Assembly: GCF_904063065.1 (NCBI RefSeq)
Contig: NZ_CAJFCL010000003.1
Span: 310,001-374,000 of the forward strand
Reading direction: 5' to 3'
Source: Pseudomonas paraversuta
GTDB taxonomy: Bacteria > Pseudomonadota > Gammaproteobacteria > Pseudomonadales > Pseudomonadaceae
DNA length: 64,000 bases
Below, in pieces: positions 1 through 7,834 of the stretch (positions are counted from its first letter, which is position 1; each line of letters opens with the position of its first letter). Under the pieces are notes generated by a model. The model was not told the DNA's origin and made no database searches. It saw only the letters and a list, made by a program, of their open reading frames with translations. A program made the translations under genes and the position numbers.

Positions 1-1
1 A

Positions 2-1777
2 GTGTTGAGCCAGAGCCGGGAATTTGCCGAAGCCCTGCAGGTTGAAAAAGAGCGGGCGCAAATCACCCTTGAATCTATTGGTGACGGGGTAATAAGTACG
101 GATGTAAGCGGTTCCATCACTTATATGAATCCGGCCGCGGAACAGTTGACGCTCTGGAAGTCCGGGCAGGCGCAAGGCGTACCCTTGGCCGCATTGTTCA
201 AGTTGCTCGACGAAAATGTCCTTGATGATGGTTTCAAACTGATAGACCGCATTCTCGGCGGCCAGTTGGGTAATACCAGTGAACATTCAAAACTGATTCA
301 GCGCACGGACGGCAGTACGGTTTCCGTGGCACTGGTGGGGGCGCCAATCCTGCATGCCGGCAAGGTGAGCGGTGCGGTGCTGGTGCTGCATGACATGACC
401 CGTGAGCGCCAATACATTGCCAACTTGTCCTGGCAGGCGACCCACGATGCACTCACCGGCCTGGCCAATCGTCGCGAGTTTGAATATCGGCTGGAGCTGG
501 TGTTGCAGAATCTGGCGCGACAGCAAGGCCGGCACGCATTGATGTTTCTTGATCTGGACCAGTTCAAGCTGGTCAACGACACCTGTGGCCACGCTGCGGG
601 TGACGAGTTGTTGCGGCATATTTGTGCATTGCTGCATTCGGGTTTGCGTGAGGGCGATACGCTGGCGCGTCTTGGGGGAGATGAGTTCGGTATCCTGCTG
701 GAAAATTGCCCGGCCGATGCCGCTGAAAAAATTGCCGAGGGTTTGCGCCAGACCGTACAAAGGCTGCACTTCGCGTGGAAGGGACGCCCGTTCCTGAACA
801 CCATCAGTATCGGTCTGGTGCATATCCAGCAAGCCCCGGTGACCCTGGAAGCCTCAATGCGTGCGGCGGACATGGCTTGCTACATGGCCAAGGAAAAGGG
901 GCGTAACCGGGTTCAGGTCTACCATGCGGATGATTCAGAGTTGTCACTGCGCTTTGGTGAAATGGCATGGGTACAGCGCTTGCACGTGGCGCTGGAAGAA
1001 AACCTGTTTTGCCTTTATGCGCAAGAGATCGCTCCATTGGGGCGGGCCCCGGAAGGCGGCGGGCACATTGAAATCCTGTTGCGCCTGAGCGATGGCAGTG
1101 GCGGCCTGATCTTGCCTGACAGTTTTATTCCGGCTGCCGAGCGTTATGGTCTGATGGCTTCGATTGACCGTTGGGTTGTGGAAAACGTATTCAAGATTAT
1201 TTCTCGGTGCTCGGCGCCGCGGGCAGAACATTCAATGGCGATGTGTGCCATTAACCTCTCGGGGTCGACCATAGGCGATGACGAGTTCCTGGCTTTTTTG
1301 CTCGAGCAATTTGAATGTTATGGCGTGGCACCCGAGCTGATCTGTTTTGAAATTACCGAAACCAGTGCAATTGCCAACTTGGGCAGTGCCATCCGCTTCA
1401 TAAATGAACTTAAAGGGCTGGGCTGTCACTTTTCCCTGGATGACTTTTGCGCCGGGATGTCTTCGTTTGCCTACTTGAAACATTTGCCTGTGGACTATTT
1501 GAAAATAGACGGCAGTTTCGTCAGGGATATGCTGGATGACCCCATTAATCGGGCAATGGTTGAGGTGATCAATCATATAGGGCACGTTATGGGTAAGCGG
1601 ACAATTGCCGAGTTTGTTGAAAGTCCGCAGATTGAACAGGCATTGATTGAGATCGGGGTCGACTATGCTCAGGGATATATAGTTGAGCGCCCACAATTGT
1701 TTACCTGTGACAGCTTGTGGACTCGACCTGTACGCCCCAAAGCCCTGGCTTTGAAGTTGCCGGGCACTTTGCGTTGA
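2..1777 (+). CDS. PAS-GGDEF-EAL cyclic-di-GMP protein (5' end cut by window)
   Basis: The reading frame is open to the window edge, so the true start lies upstream; 591 residues are visible. It should make and/or degrade cyclic-di-GMP. Order of domains: a PAS sensor (about residues 25-135, IGDGVISTD), a GGDEF domain (about 145-305) with the GGDEF motif at 225-229 and an RxxD product-inhibition site at 216-219 (REGD), and an EAL domain (about 325-575). In the EAL domain the signature reads EIL at 357-359; the later Asn, Glu, Asp-Asp, Lys, Glu and Gln positions used for catalysis are present, but loop 6 reads DDFCAGMSS (480 onward) instead of DDFGxGYSS. The GGDEF half looks active; the EAL half may be weak. 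No membrane segment is visible in this part. Family call is sure; in vivo direction of activity is inferred. Confidence 0.93.
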   Translation: MLSQSREFAEALQVEKERAQITLESIGDGVISTDVSGSITYMNPAAEQLTLWKSGQAQGVPLAALFKLLDENVLDDGFKLIDRILGGQLGNTSEHSKLIQRTDGSTVSVALVGAPILHAGKVSGAVLVLHDMTRERQYIANLSWQATHDALTGLANRREFEYRLELVLQNLARQQGRHALMFLDLDQFKLVNDTCGHAAGDELLRHICALLHSGLREGDTLARLGGDEFGILLENCPADAAEKIAEGLRQTVQRLHFAWKGRPFLNTISIGLVHIQQAPVTLEASMRAADMACYMAKEKGRNRVQVYHADDSELSLRFGEMAWVQRLHVALEENLFCLYAQEIAPLGRAPEGGGHIEILLRLSDGSGGLILPDSFIPAAERYGLMASIDRWVVENVFKIISRCSAPRAEHSMAMCAINLSGSTIGDDEFLAFLLEQFECYGVAPELICFEITETSAIANLGSAIRFINELKGLGCHFSLDDFCAGMSSFAYLKHLPVDYLKIDGSFVRDMLDDPINRAMVEVINHIGHVMGKRTIAEFVESPQIEQALIEIGVDYAQGYIVERPQLFTCDSLWTRPVRPKALALKLPGTLR

Positions 1778-1825
1778 TGAGGTGTCCGATTTTGTAAATC
1801 ACCTCTGAGAAGGAACTTGATTGTG

Positions 1826-2608
1826 ATGGATGCATTTGTACGTACCGGGCCTCTTATGGAAGCGACCAGCTATCCCAAGTGGGCGCAAAAGCTGATCCGC
1901 GACTGTAGCGAGAGCAAGCGCCGTGTCGTCGAGCATGAGGTATATGCACGCATGCGTGATAACACGCTGAGCCCGACAATCATGCGGTTGTACCTCATTG
2001 GCGGATGGCCGGTGGTAGAACAGTTTTCGTTGTACATGGGGCATAACCTGGGGAAAACCCGTTATGGGCGTCATCCCGGGGAAGACATGGCCCGCCGTTG
2101 GCTGATTCGCAACATTCGGGTCGAACTGAACCACGCCGATTACTGGGTCAACTGGGCCAATGCCCATGGCGTCAGCCTTGCTGACATGAATGCCCAGGAC
2201 ATACCGTTCGAGTTTCAGGCGCTGAACGACTGGTGCTGGCATACCTGCACTGCGGATTCGCTGGCGGTATCCATGGCCGCGACCAACTATGCCATTGAAG
2301 GCGCCGTGGGCGAGTGGGCTGCAGTGGTGTGTTCGCAAAACGTTTACGAGGAGTCGCTGCCGGCAGAAGGGCGCAAGCGCGCCATGAAATGGCTGAAGAT
2401 GCACGCTCAGTACGATGATGAGCACCCTTGGGAAGCGCTGGAGATTATTTGCACCCTGGCGGGGATGAATCCCAGTGAAGCGTTGCAAACCGAGCTGCGT
2501 AAAGCCGTTTGCAAGAGCTATGACTACAAGTATCTGTTTTTGCAAAGCTGTCTGCAGTATGAAAAAAAGCCGGTGGTGCGCAAGCGTCCGGAATTGGTTG
2601 AGGGCTGA
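1826..2608 (+). CDS. TenA / iron-containing redox enzyme family protein
   Basis: A 260-residue protein of the TenA/heme-oxygenase-like all-alpha family, usually annotated as TenA-family or iron-containing redox enzyme. Recognisable stretches are EHEVYARM near residue 35, VELNHADYW near 100 and DDEHPWEALEI near 200, whose Glu/His/Asp residues could bind metal as in heme-oxygenase-like diiron oxidases. There are no thiamin genes next to it, so thiaminase activity is not supported by context. ATG at 1826 was chosen; GTG at 1823 and TTG at 1817 are in frame, and the AGAAGGA at 1808-1814 also fits the GTG well. It stands alone between the cyclic-di-GMP gene and a shared terminator. Substrate unknown. 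Confidence 0.8.
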   Translation: MDAFVRTGPLMEATSYPKWAQKLIRDCSESKRRVVEHEVYARMRDNTLSPTIMRLYLIGGWPVVEQFSLYMGHNLGKTRYGRHPGEDMARRWLIRNIRVELNHADYWVNWANAHGVSLADMNAQDIPFEFQALNDWCWHTCTADSLAVSMAATNYAIEGAVGEWAAVVCSQNVYEESLPAEGRKRAMKWLKMHAQYDDEHPWEALEIICTLAGMNPSEALQTELRKAVCKSYDYKYLFLQSCLQYEKKPVVRKRPELVEG

Positions 2609-2636
2609 TCCCGGGGGATTGACTTGCCCGGGTCTA

Positions 2637-2681
2637 TAAAAAAACCGCAGCTGGCATTCATTCGCCAGTTGCGGTTTTTTT
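2637..2681. terminator. Bidirectional rho-independent terminator between tenA-like gene and yciK
   Basis: An inverted repeat (CCGCAGCTGGC paired with GCCAGTTGCGG) is flanked by an A-run on the left and a T-run on the right. It can therefore end both the rightward TenA-family transcript and the leftward mtaD-ubiG-mupP-yciK transcript. Confidence 0.88.
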
Positions 2682-2694
2682 GTTGGCCGATTCG

Positions 2695-3435
2695 TTATTG
2701 CGCGTCGAATGCCTGGCCGTTTACGCCGGTGCTGTCCGGCCCCATCAGGTACAGGTAAACCGGCATGATGGCTTGTGGTTCCGGGTTGTTCAGCGGGTTC
2801 TCACCCGGGTATGCCAGGGCCCGCATGCTGGTGCGGGTCGCGCCCGGGTTGATGCTGTTGGAGCGTACGGCTGCCACGCCATCGACTTCGTCGGCCAGGG
2901 TTTGCATCAAGCCTTCGGTGGCAAATTTCGAAACCCCATAAGCCCCCCAATAGGCGCGGCCTTTGCGGCCTACGCTGCTGGAGGTGAAAATAACCGATGC
3001 GTCCTGGGACAATTTGAGCAGTGGCAGCAGGGTGCTGGTGAGCATAAACATGGCGTTTACGTTTACCTGCATAACCCGCATGAAGTTTTCGCCCGAGAGT
3101 TGTTCCAGGGGCGTGCGCGGTCCAATGATCGAGGCGTTGTGCAGCAGGCCGTCAAGGTGGCCGAACTCGTTTTCGATCATGGCGGCCAGCTCATCGTATT
3201 GATGGGGCTGGGCGGTTTCGAGATTGAAAGGAATGACTGCGGGTTGCGGGTGGCCAGCAGCTTCTATTTCGTCGTACACCTGGCTCAGATTGGACTCGGT
3301 TTTACCCAGCAGCAGCACGGTAGCCCCGTGCGCGGCATAGGTTTTGGCTGCTGCAGCGCCGATGCCGCGGCCGGCACCGGTCACCAGAATCACCCGGCCC
3401 TGAAGCAGGTCGGGGCGAGCGGAATAATCAAACAT
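2695..3435 (-). CDS. yciK: YciK-type short-chain dehydrogenase/reductase
   Basis: A 246-residue classical SDR. The cofactor motif TGAGRGIG lies at about residues 20-27, an NAS motif near 105, and the active-site Ser plus YxxxK (YGVSK) near 150-175. It resembles E. coli YciK, an NAD(P)-dependent oxidoreductase whose physiological substrate is not settled. The start is the ATG at 3435, preceded by TTGAGG at a normal distance; an in-frame TTG four codons upstream was rejected. It is the last gene of the leftward operon, 42 bp after mupP, and runs into the bidirectional terminator. Confidence 0.88.
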   Translation of the reverse strand: MFDYSARPDLLQGRVILVTGAGRGIGAAAAKTYAAHGATVLLLGKTESNLSQVYDEIEAAGHPQPAVIPFNLETAQPHQYDELAAMIENEFGHLDGLLHNASIIGPRTPLEQLSGENFMRVMQVNVNAMFMLTSTLLPLLKLSQDASVIFTSSSVGRKGRAYWGAYGVSKFATEGLMQTLADEVDGVAAVRSNSINPGATRTSMRALAYPGENPLNNPEPQAIMPVYLYLMGPDSTGVNGQAFDAQ

Positions 3436-3477
3436 AAAAAACCTCAACAGAAATCAAAGATCGTTCTGCGCCCGCTG

Positions 3478-4149
3478 TCAGCAACTGCACATCGCGTTAT
3501 CCAGTACTTTGCGCAATTCGCTCGGGTGGTCGACCACTACGTCGGCGCCCCAGTGGTCGGGGTTGTCGTCGGGGTGAATGTAGCCAAAGCGTACGGCGGC
3601 GGTCTTGGTACCGGCATCGCGGCCGGATTCGATGTCGCGAAGGTCATCGCCGACAAACAGAACGCTGCCCGGGTCAAGGTTGAGCATCTTGCAGGCGAGA
3701 ATCATTGGCTCGGGGTCGGGTTTGCTGCGGCTCACGTGGTCCGGGCAGATCAGTACCGCAGAGCGTTCCGCCAGGCCCAGCCGCTCCATGATTGGTTGGG
3801 CAAAGCGCACGGGCTTGTTGGTCACGACGCCCCAGACCAGGTGGGCCTGTTCAATGTCGGCCAGCAGTTGCTCCATGCCATCGAACAGCTTGGTGTGTAC
3901 CGCACAGTCCTGTTGATAGCGCTCGAGGAATTCAAGGCGCAGTTCCTCGAACCCCGGTGCTTCAGGGTCCATGCTGAAGGTCACTGCGACCATGGCCCGA
4001 GCCCCGCCGGAGATCTCGTCGCGAATCAGCTTGTCGTCAATGGGCGCTAGCCCGCGATCGGCGCGCATGGCCTGGCAGATGGCGATAAAGTCCGGCGCGG
4101 TATCGAGCAGGGTGCCGTCCATGTCAAAAAGAACTGCTCTTAAACGCAT
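3478..4149 (-). CDS. mupP: N-acetylmuramic acid 6-phosphate phosphatase MupP (HAD family)
   Basis: A 223-residue HAD-superfamily phosphatase. The nucleophile motif DMDGT is at residues 9-13 (Asp9 nucleophile, Asp11 acid/base), and the C-terminal [14 protein letters not shown] supplies the metal-binding acidic residues. In Pseudomonas the gene beside ubiG is MupP, which dephosphorylates MurNAc-6P in the AmgK/MurU cell-wall recycling route that bypasses de novo UDP-MurNAc synthesis. It was formerly annotated as phosphoglycolate phosphatase. It starts 3 bp after the ubiG stop, so the two are likely translationally coupled. The specific name rests on this conserved context more than on any residue seen here. 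Confidence 0.88.
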   Translation of the reverse strand: MRLRAVLFDMDGTLLDTAPDFIAICQAMRADRGLAPIDDKLIRDEISGGARAMVAVTFSMDPEAPGFEELRLEFLERYQQDCAVHTKLFDGMEQLLADIEQAHLVWGVVTNKPVRFAQPIMERLGLAERSAVLICPDHVSRSKPDPEPMILACKMLNLDPGSVLFVGDDLRDIESGRDAGTKTAAVRFGYIHPDDNPDHWGADVVVDHPSELRKVLDNAMCSC

Positions 4150-4152
4150 GGG

Positions 4153-4851
4153 TCACTCCTCGCGAAGGGTCTGGATCATGTAGTTGACGTCGACATCGGC
4201 GCCCAGCTTGTAGTGCTTGGTCAGCGGGTTGTAGGTCAGGCCGGTGATGTCCTTGACGCTCAGGCCGGCCTGGCGGCTCCAGGCACCCAGTTCGGAAGGG
4301 CGGATGAATTTCTTGAAGTCGTGGGTCCCGCGCGGGATCAGCTTCATGATGTATTCAGCGCCGATAATTGCGAACAGATAGGCTTTCGGGTTGCGGTTGA
4401 TGGTGGAGAAGAACACTTGGCCACCCGGCTTGACCATGCGGTAGCAGGCGCGGATTACGGATGCCGGGTCCGGCACGTGCTCGAGCATTTCAAGGCAGGT
4501 AACGACGTCGAACTGCCCGGGCATTTCGTTGGCCAGTTCTTCAGCCGTGATCTGGCGGTATTCAACATTCACGCCCGATTCAAGCTGATGCAGTTGTGCC
4601 ACTGCCAGCGGGGCTTCGCCCATGTCTATGCCGGTTACGGTTGCGCCGCGCTGGGCCATGGACTCACTGAGAATGCCGCCGCCGCAGCCGACGTCGAGCA
4701 CTTTTTTCCCGGCCAGCTGCACGCGTTCGTCAATCCAGTTCAGGCGCAGCGGGTTGATGTCGTGCAGGGGTTTGAACTCGCTTTCACGATCCCACCAGCG
4801 ATGGGCAAGCGCTTCGAATTTAGCGATCTCGGCGTGGTCGACGTTGCTCAT
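4153..4851 (-). CDS. ubiG: Ubiquinone biosynthesis O-methyltransferase UbiG
   Basis: A 232-residue class I SAM-dependent methyltransferase with the glycine-rich SAM motif VLDVGCGGG at residues 51-59 and the family N-terminus ([10 protein letters not shown]). It carries out both O-methylations of ubiquinone synthesis at the cytoplasmic face of the membrane, acting on hydroxylated polyprenyl phenols. Length and motifs match the family. It lies 64 bp downstream of mtaD and 3 bp upstream of mupP in a minus-strand operon. Nothing odd is seen. Confidence 0.96.
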   Translation of the reverse strand: MSNVDHAEIAKFEALAHRWWDRESEFKPLHDINPLRLNWIDERVQLAGKKVLDVGCGGGILSESMAQRGATVTGIDMGEAPLAVAQLHQLESGVNVEYRQITAEELANEMPGQFDVVTCLEMLEHVPDPASVIRACYRMVKPGGQVFFSTINRNPKAYLFAIIGAEYIMKLIPRGTHDFKKFIRPSELGAWSRQAGLSVKDITGLTYNPLTKHYKLGADVDVNYMIQTLREE

Positions 4852-4915
4852 GGGTAAATCCTCTAAAGCTGAAAAATCCTGGTATTACTTCAGGCACAGG
4901 CCTGAAGGTCTTGAA

Positions 4916-6247
4916 TCAATGGGGTTGGCTGCTGATGCGCTGGCCCCAGGCCTTGGCGGTTGCGCAGAGCTGTTGCTCGTCCATTCGGGTCAGTTTGCCA
5001 TCATCGAGCAAGTGTTTGCCCCCGACCCACAGGTGTTTTGCACAGTCGCGGCCAGTGGCGTAGATCAGTTGCGAGACAGGGTCGTAAACCGGTTGCTGGG
5101 CCAGCCCGCTCAGATCGAAAGCTACCAGGTCGGCAGCTTTGCCAGACTCGATCGAACCGATGTCATTATCCAGGCCCAGTGCCCGGGCTCCGTTGAGCGT
5201 TGCCATGCGCAAGGCGCGATGGGCGTCCAGTGCGGTGGCCGAGCCTGCCACGGCTTTGGCCAGCAGTGCGGCGGTGCGGGTTTCGCCCAGCAGGTCCAGA
5301 TCATTATTGCTGGCAGCACCGTCGGTGCCAACCGCGACATTGACCCCTGCCAGCCACAAACGCTCGACCGGGCAGAAGCCGCTGGCCAGTTTGAGGTTGG
5401 ATTCGGGGCAATGAATCACGCTGGCGTTGCTTTCTACCAGCATTGCCAGGTCGGTATCGCTGATCTGGGTCATGTGCACGGCCTGAAAGCGTGGCCCCAG
5501 CAAGCCCAGTCGGGCCAGGCGGGCTATCGGGCGTTCGGCATGTTGCTCGACGGCCTGTTGCACTTCGAAAGCGGTTTCGTGGACGTGCATCTGGATTGCA
5601 GCATCCAGTTCATCGGCCATTACCCGGACTTTTTCCAGGTTCTCGTCGCCCACGGTATAGGGGGCGTGCGGTCCGAAGGCGATTTTGATCCGCGGATGGT
5701 GCTTCAGGTCGCCAAACAGCTCGACGGCCTGGCGCAATGCTTCATCGGCCGAGCTTGCGCCGGGAATCGGAAAGTCGAGAACCGGAATGGCGATTTGGGC
5801 ACGAATGCCACTGTTATGCACGCGCTCGCAGGCGGTCCGGGGATAAAAGTACATATCGCTGAAACAGCTGATGCCGCCCTTGAGTTGCTCGGCAATGGCC
5901 AGATCGGTGCCGTCGCGCACGAAGTCTTCATCCACCCATTTGGCCTCGGCGGGCCAGATATGCTGTTCCAGCCACGTCATCAATGGCAGGTCATCGGCCA
6001 TGCCGCGGAACAGGGTCATGGCCGCGTGGCCGTGGGCATTGACCAGACCGGGGGTGAGCAACATGTCAGGCAGCTCACGGGTTTCGCGGGCGGTATGTTT
6101 CAAGGCTTCGAGGCGCGGGCCGATGAACACGATGCGCCCGTCCGCGATGCCCACCCCATGGTCCTTGAGTACCACCCCGGCTGGCTCTACGGGCACCAGC
6201 CAGGTGGGCAGCAGCAACAGGTCGAGGGACAGGGGCAGGGTGGGCAT
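4916..6247 (-). CDS. mtaD: 5-methylthioadenosine/S-adenosylhomocysteine deaminase (TRZ/ATZ family amidohydrolase)
   Basis: A 443-residue zinc amidohydrolase. It has the metal motif HGH (His72, His74), a further HVHET, a histidine in VHMTQ and the terminal [10 protein letters not shown] with the catalytic Asp. In P. aeruginosa the homologue at this locus deaminates 5'-methylthioadenosine to methylthioinosine, part of polyamine and quorum-signal by-product salvage. ATG at 6247 begins the family-typical N-terminus; the open frame runs further upstream, antisense to mtnA, but that extension has no family similarity. The gene is divergent from mtnA, which acts later in the same salvage route, and appears to head the operon mtaD-ubiG-mupP-yciK. 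Exact substrate preference is inferred from context. Confidence 0.9.
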   Translation of the reverse strand: MPTLPLSLDLLLLPTWLVPVEPAGVVLKDHGVGIADGRIVFIGPRLEALKHTARETRELPDMLLTPGLVNAHGHAAMTLFRGMADDLPLMTWLEQHIWPAEAKWVDEDFVRDGTDLAIAEQLKGGISCFSDMYFYPRTACERVHNSGIRAQIAIPVLDFPIPGASSADEALRQAVELFGDLKHHPRIKIAFGPHAPYTVGDENLEKVRVMADELDAAIQMHVHETAFEVQQAVEQHAERPIARLARLGLLGPRFQAVHMTQISDTDLAMLVESNASVIHCPESNLKLASGFCPVERLWLAGVNVAVGTDGAASNNDLDLLGETRTAALLAKAVAGSATALDAHRALRMATLNGARALGLDNDIGSIESGKAADLVAFDLSGLAQQPVYDPVSQLIYATGRDCAKHLWVGGKHLLDDGKLTRMDEQQLCATAKAWGQRISSQPH

Positions 6248-6284
6248 CGAAAACGGCTTCCAGTGCGATATTAAAAGGAGGCGA

Positions 6285-6322
6285 AGTATACCCGAGCGTC
6301 TTAAAGGTGGGCTCGCTATAAT
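6285..6322. promoter_or_regulatory. Divergent mtaD / mtnA promoter region
   Basis: Rightward, a perfect TATAAT stands at 6317-6322, about 34 bp before the mtnA ATG, but the -35 region 17 bp upstream is poor. Leftward, TATACT reads on the minus strand at 6290-6285 in front of mtaD. The two -10 boxes face away from each other within 40 bp, so the genes probably share a control region. No operator is obvious. Confidence 0.5.
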
Positions 6323-6355
6323 CGGCGGCTTTGTATCTGTGTGATAGGGGTAGGC

Positions 6356-7432
6356 ATGCGCGATCGACTGTTGGCGGCAGAAAAGGTAAAGGCCATCGAT
6401 TGGCGGGGTGAGGCCCTGTACCTGCTGGATCAGCGCAGTTTGCCTTTTGATGAGAGCTGGCTGGCCCATACCAGTGCCGAAGCAGTGGCCCAGGCTATTC
6501 GCGCCATGGTGGTGCGTGGTGCACCGGCGATCGGCATCGCAGCTGCGTATGGCGTAGTGCTTGCGGCGCGTGTACGCAAGGCTGCGGGTGGCGATTGGGT
6601 CGGGGCGCTGGAAGAGGACTTTGCGCTGCTGGCGGACGCCCGGCCCACCGCAGTGAATTTGTCCTGGGCACTCAATCGCATGCGTGATCGTTTGAACCGT
6701 GCCAAAGCCAGGGCCGATGTTCTGCACATACTTGAGGCCGAGGCTGTGGCGATTCATGAAAGTGATCGCGAGGCCAATCTGACCATGGCGCAGTTGGGCG
6801 TCGATGTGATTCGCCGTCATCAGGGCAACGCTCAGACCGTACTGACCCATTGCAACACCGGTGCCCTGGCCACGGGCGGTTTTGGTACCGCGCTGGGCGT
6901 GATTCGGGCTGCCTGGCTGGAAGGCATGATCGAGCAGGTCTACGCCGACGAAACCCGGCCCTGGTTGCAGGGCTCGCGACTGACTGCCTGGGAGTTGGCG
7001 AATGAGGGCATCCCGGTGGTGCTCAATGCTGACTCGGCTGCGGCACACATCATGAAAACCAAGGGCGTGACCTGGGTGATAGTCGGCGCTGACCGGATCA
7101 CGGCCAATGGCGATGTGGCAAACAAGATTGGCACCTACCAGCTGGCGGTAAATGCCATGCATCACGGTGTGCGCTTTATGGTGGTGGCGCCAAGTTCAAC
7201 CATCGATATGGAGCTGGCCAGTGGTGACGACATCCCTATCGAGGAGCGTGACGCCAGTGAGTTGCTGGAGGTGGGCGGCCACTGTGTCGGTGCGCCTGTG
7301 CAGACATTCAATCCGGTATTTGATGTGACACCGGCCGATCTGATTGATGTGATTGTTACCGAGAAGGGCATCGTCGAGCGTCCGGATGCGGCAAAAATGG
7401 CGCAACTGATGTGTCGCAAGCGATTGCATTGA
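6356..7432 (+). CDS. mtnA: Methylthioribose-1-phosphate isomerase MtnA
   Basis: A 358-residue member of the MtnA/eIF2B-alpha-like family, which converts methylthioribose-1-phosphate to methylthioribulose-1-phosphate in methionine salvage. Visible motifs are [13 protein letters not shown] (about residue 54), THCNTG with the catalytic Cys166, and VGADRI with the catalytic Asp246, followed by [12 protein letters not shown] at 6356 gives the normal family length; the GTG at 6341 was rejected because GGGGTAGG, which serves as the ribosome site, lies between them. Divergent from mtaD and the first gene of a long run of plus-strand genes. Confidence 0.96.
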   Translation: MRDRLLAAEKVKAIDWRGEALYLLDQRSLPFDESWLAHTSAEAVAQAIRAMVVRGAPAIGIAAAYGVVLAARVRKAAGGDWVGALEEDFALLADARPTAVNLSWALNRMRDRLNRAKARADVLHILEAEAVAIHESDREANLTMAQLGVDVIRRHQGNAQTVLTHCNTGALATGGFGTALGVIRAAWLEGMIEQVYADETRPWLQGSRLTAWELANEGIPVVLNADSAAAHIMKTKGVTWVIVGADRITANGDVANKIGTYQLAVNAMHHGVRFMVVAPSSTIDMELASGDDIPIEERDASELLEVGGHCVGAPVQTFNPVFDVTPADLIDVIVTEKGIVERPDAAKMAQLMCRKRLH

Positions 7433-7834
7433 TAAATTGCACCTGCTGGGGTTGGCGAAGGTTGCGCCGGGTTGCAAGGCCGCGCTGTTGTTGAAGGTCC
7501 TGTGTACCTGATTGCAGCCTGCGTTTGCAGCTGCAGAATCTGCTCCGCTTACCCCTTGAATCGCTTCCAGAGCCTCTCTGGGCACGCTCAGGCCCACAAC
7601 CTGTCCAATTACTACGCTCCATGCGCATCTGGGGGATAGGTGCGTAGCGGCGTTTGTGATAACATTCGGCGGTTTCCAGGGTAGTCCGCAAGGGTTGCCC
7701 TTACTGCGCAAATCCGTGGCATAACTCGTTGATTTGTCGTAAGTCGCTGCATGGCACTTGGTCAGCAGCGGCGAGCTTCGTTCGTCCCGAATGGATGTGG
7801 CGAAGTTTCACCCGAAAAAGGAATCAGGCTTCTC
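7433..7834. other. 402-bp mtnA-gyrA intergenic region
   Basis: No gene was recognised. It holds short inverted repeats, CTACGC/GCGTAG around 7610-7647 and AAGGGttgCCCTT near 7692, and a weak -10-like GATAAC near 7658. It must contain the gyrA promoter, but no -35/-10 pair is convincing. AAAAAGGAA at 7815-7823 is the likely gyrA ribosome site. An in-frame extension of gyrA to 7751 crosses this region and has no family similarity. Confidence 0.5.

Noticed and set aside
2680..4050. Plus-strand open frame of 456 codons across yciK and mupP
   Set aside because: It lies opposite two well-supported genes and starts inside the bidirectional terminator.
6248..7165. N-terminal extension of the mtaD frame
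   Set aside because: Runs antisense through mtnA; family similarity begins at the ATG at 6247.
7751..7834. 28-codon N-terminal extension of gyrA
   Set aside because: No GyrA has such an extension; MGELAKEI at 7835 is the conserved start with AAAAAGGAA ahead of it.
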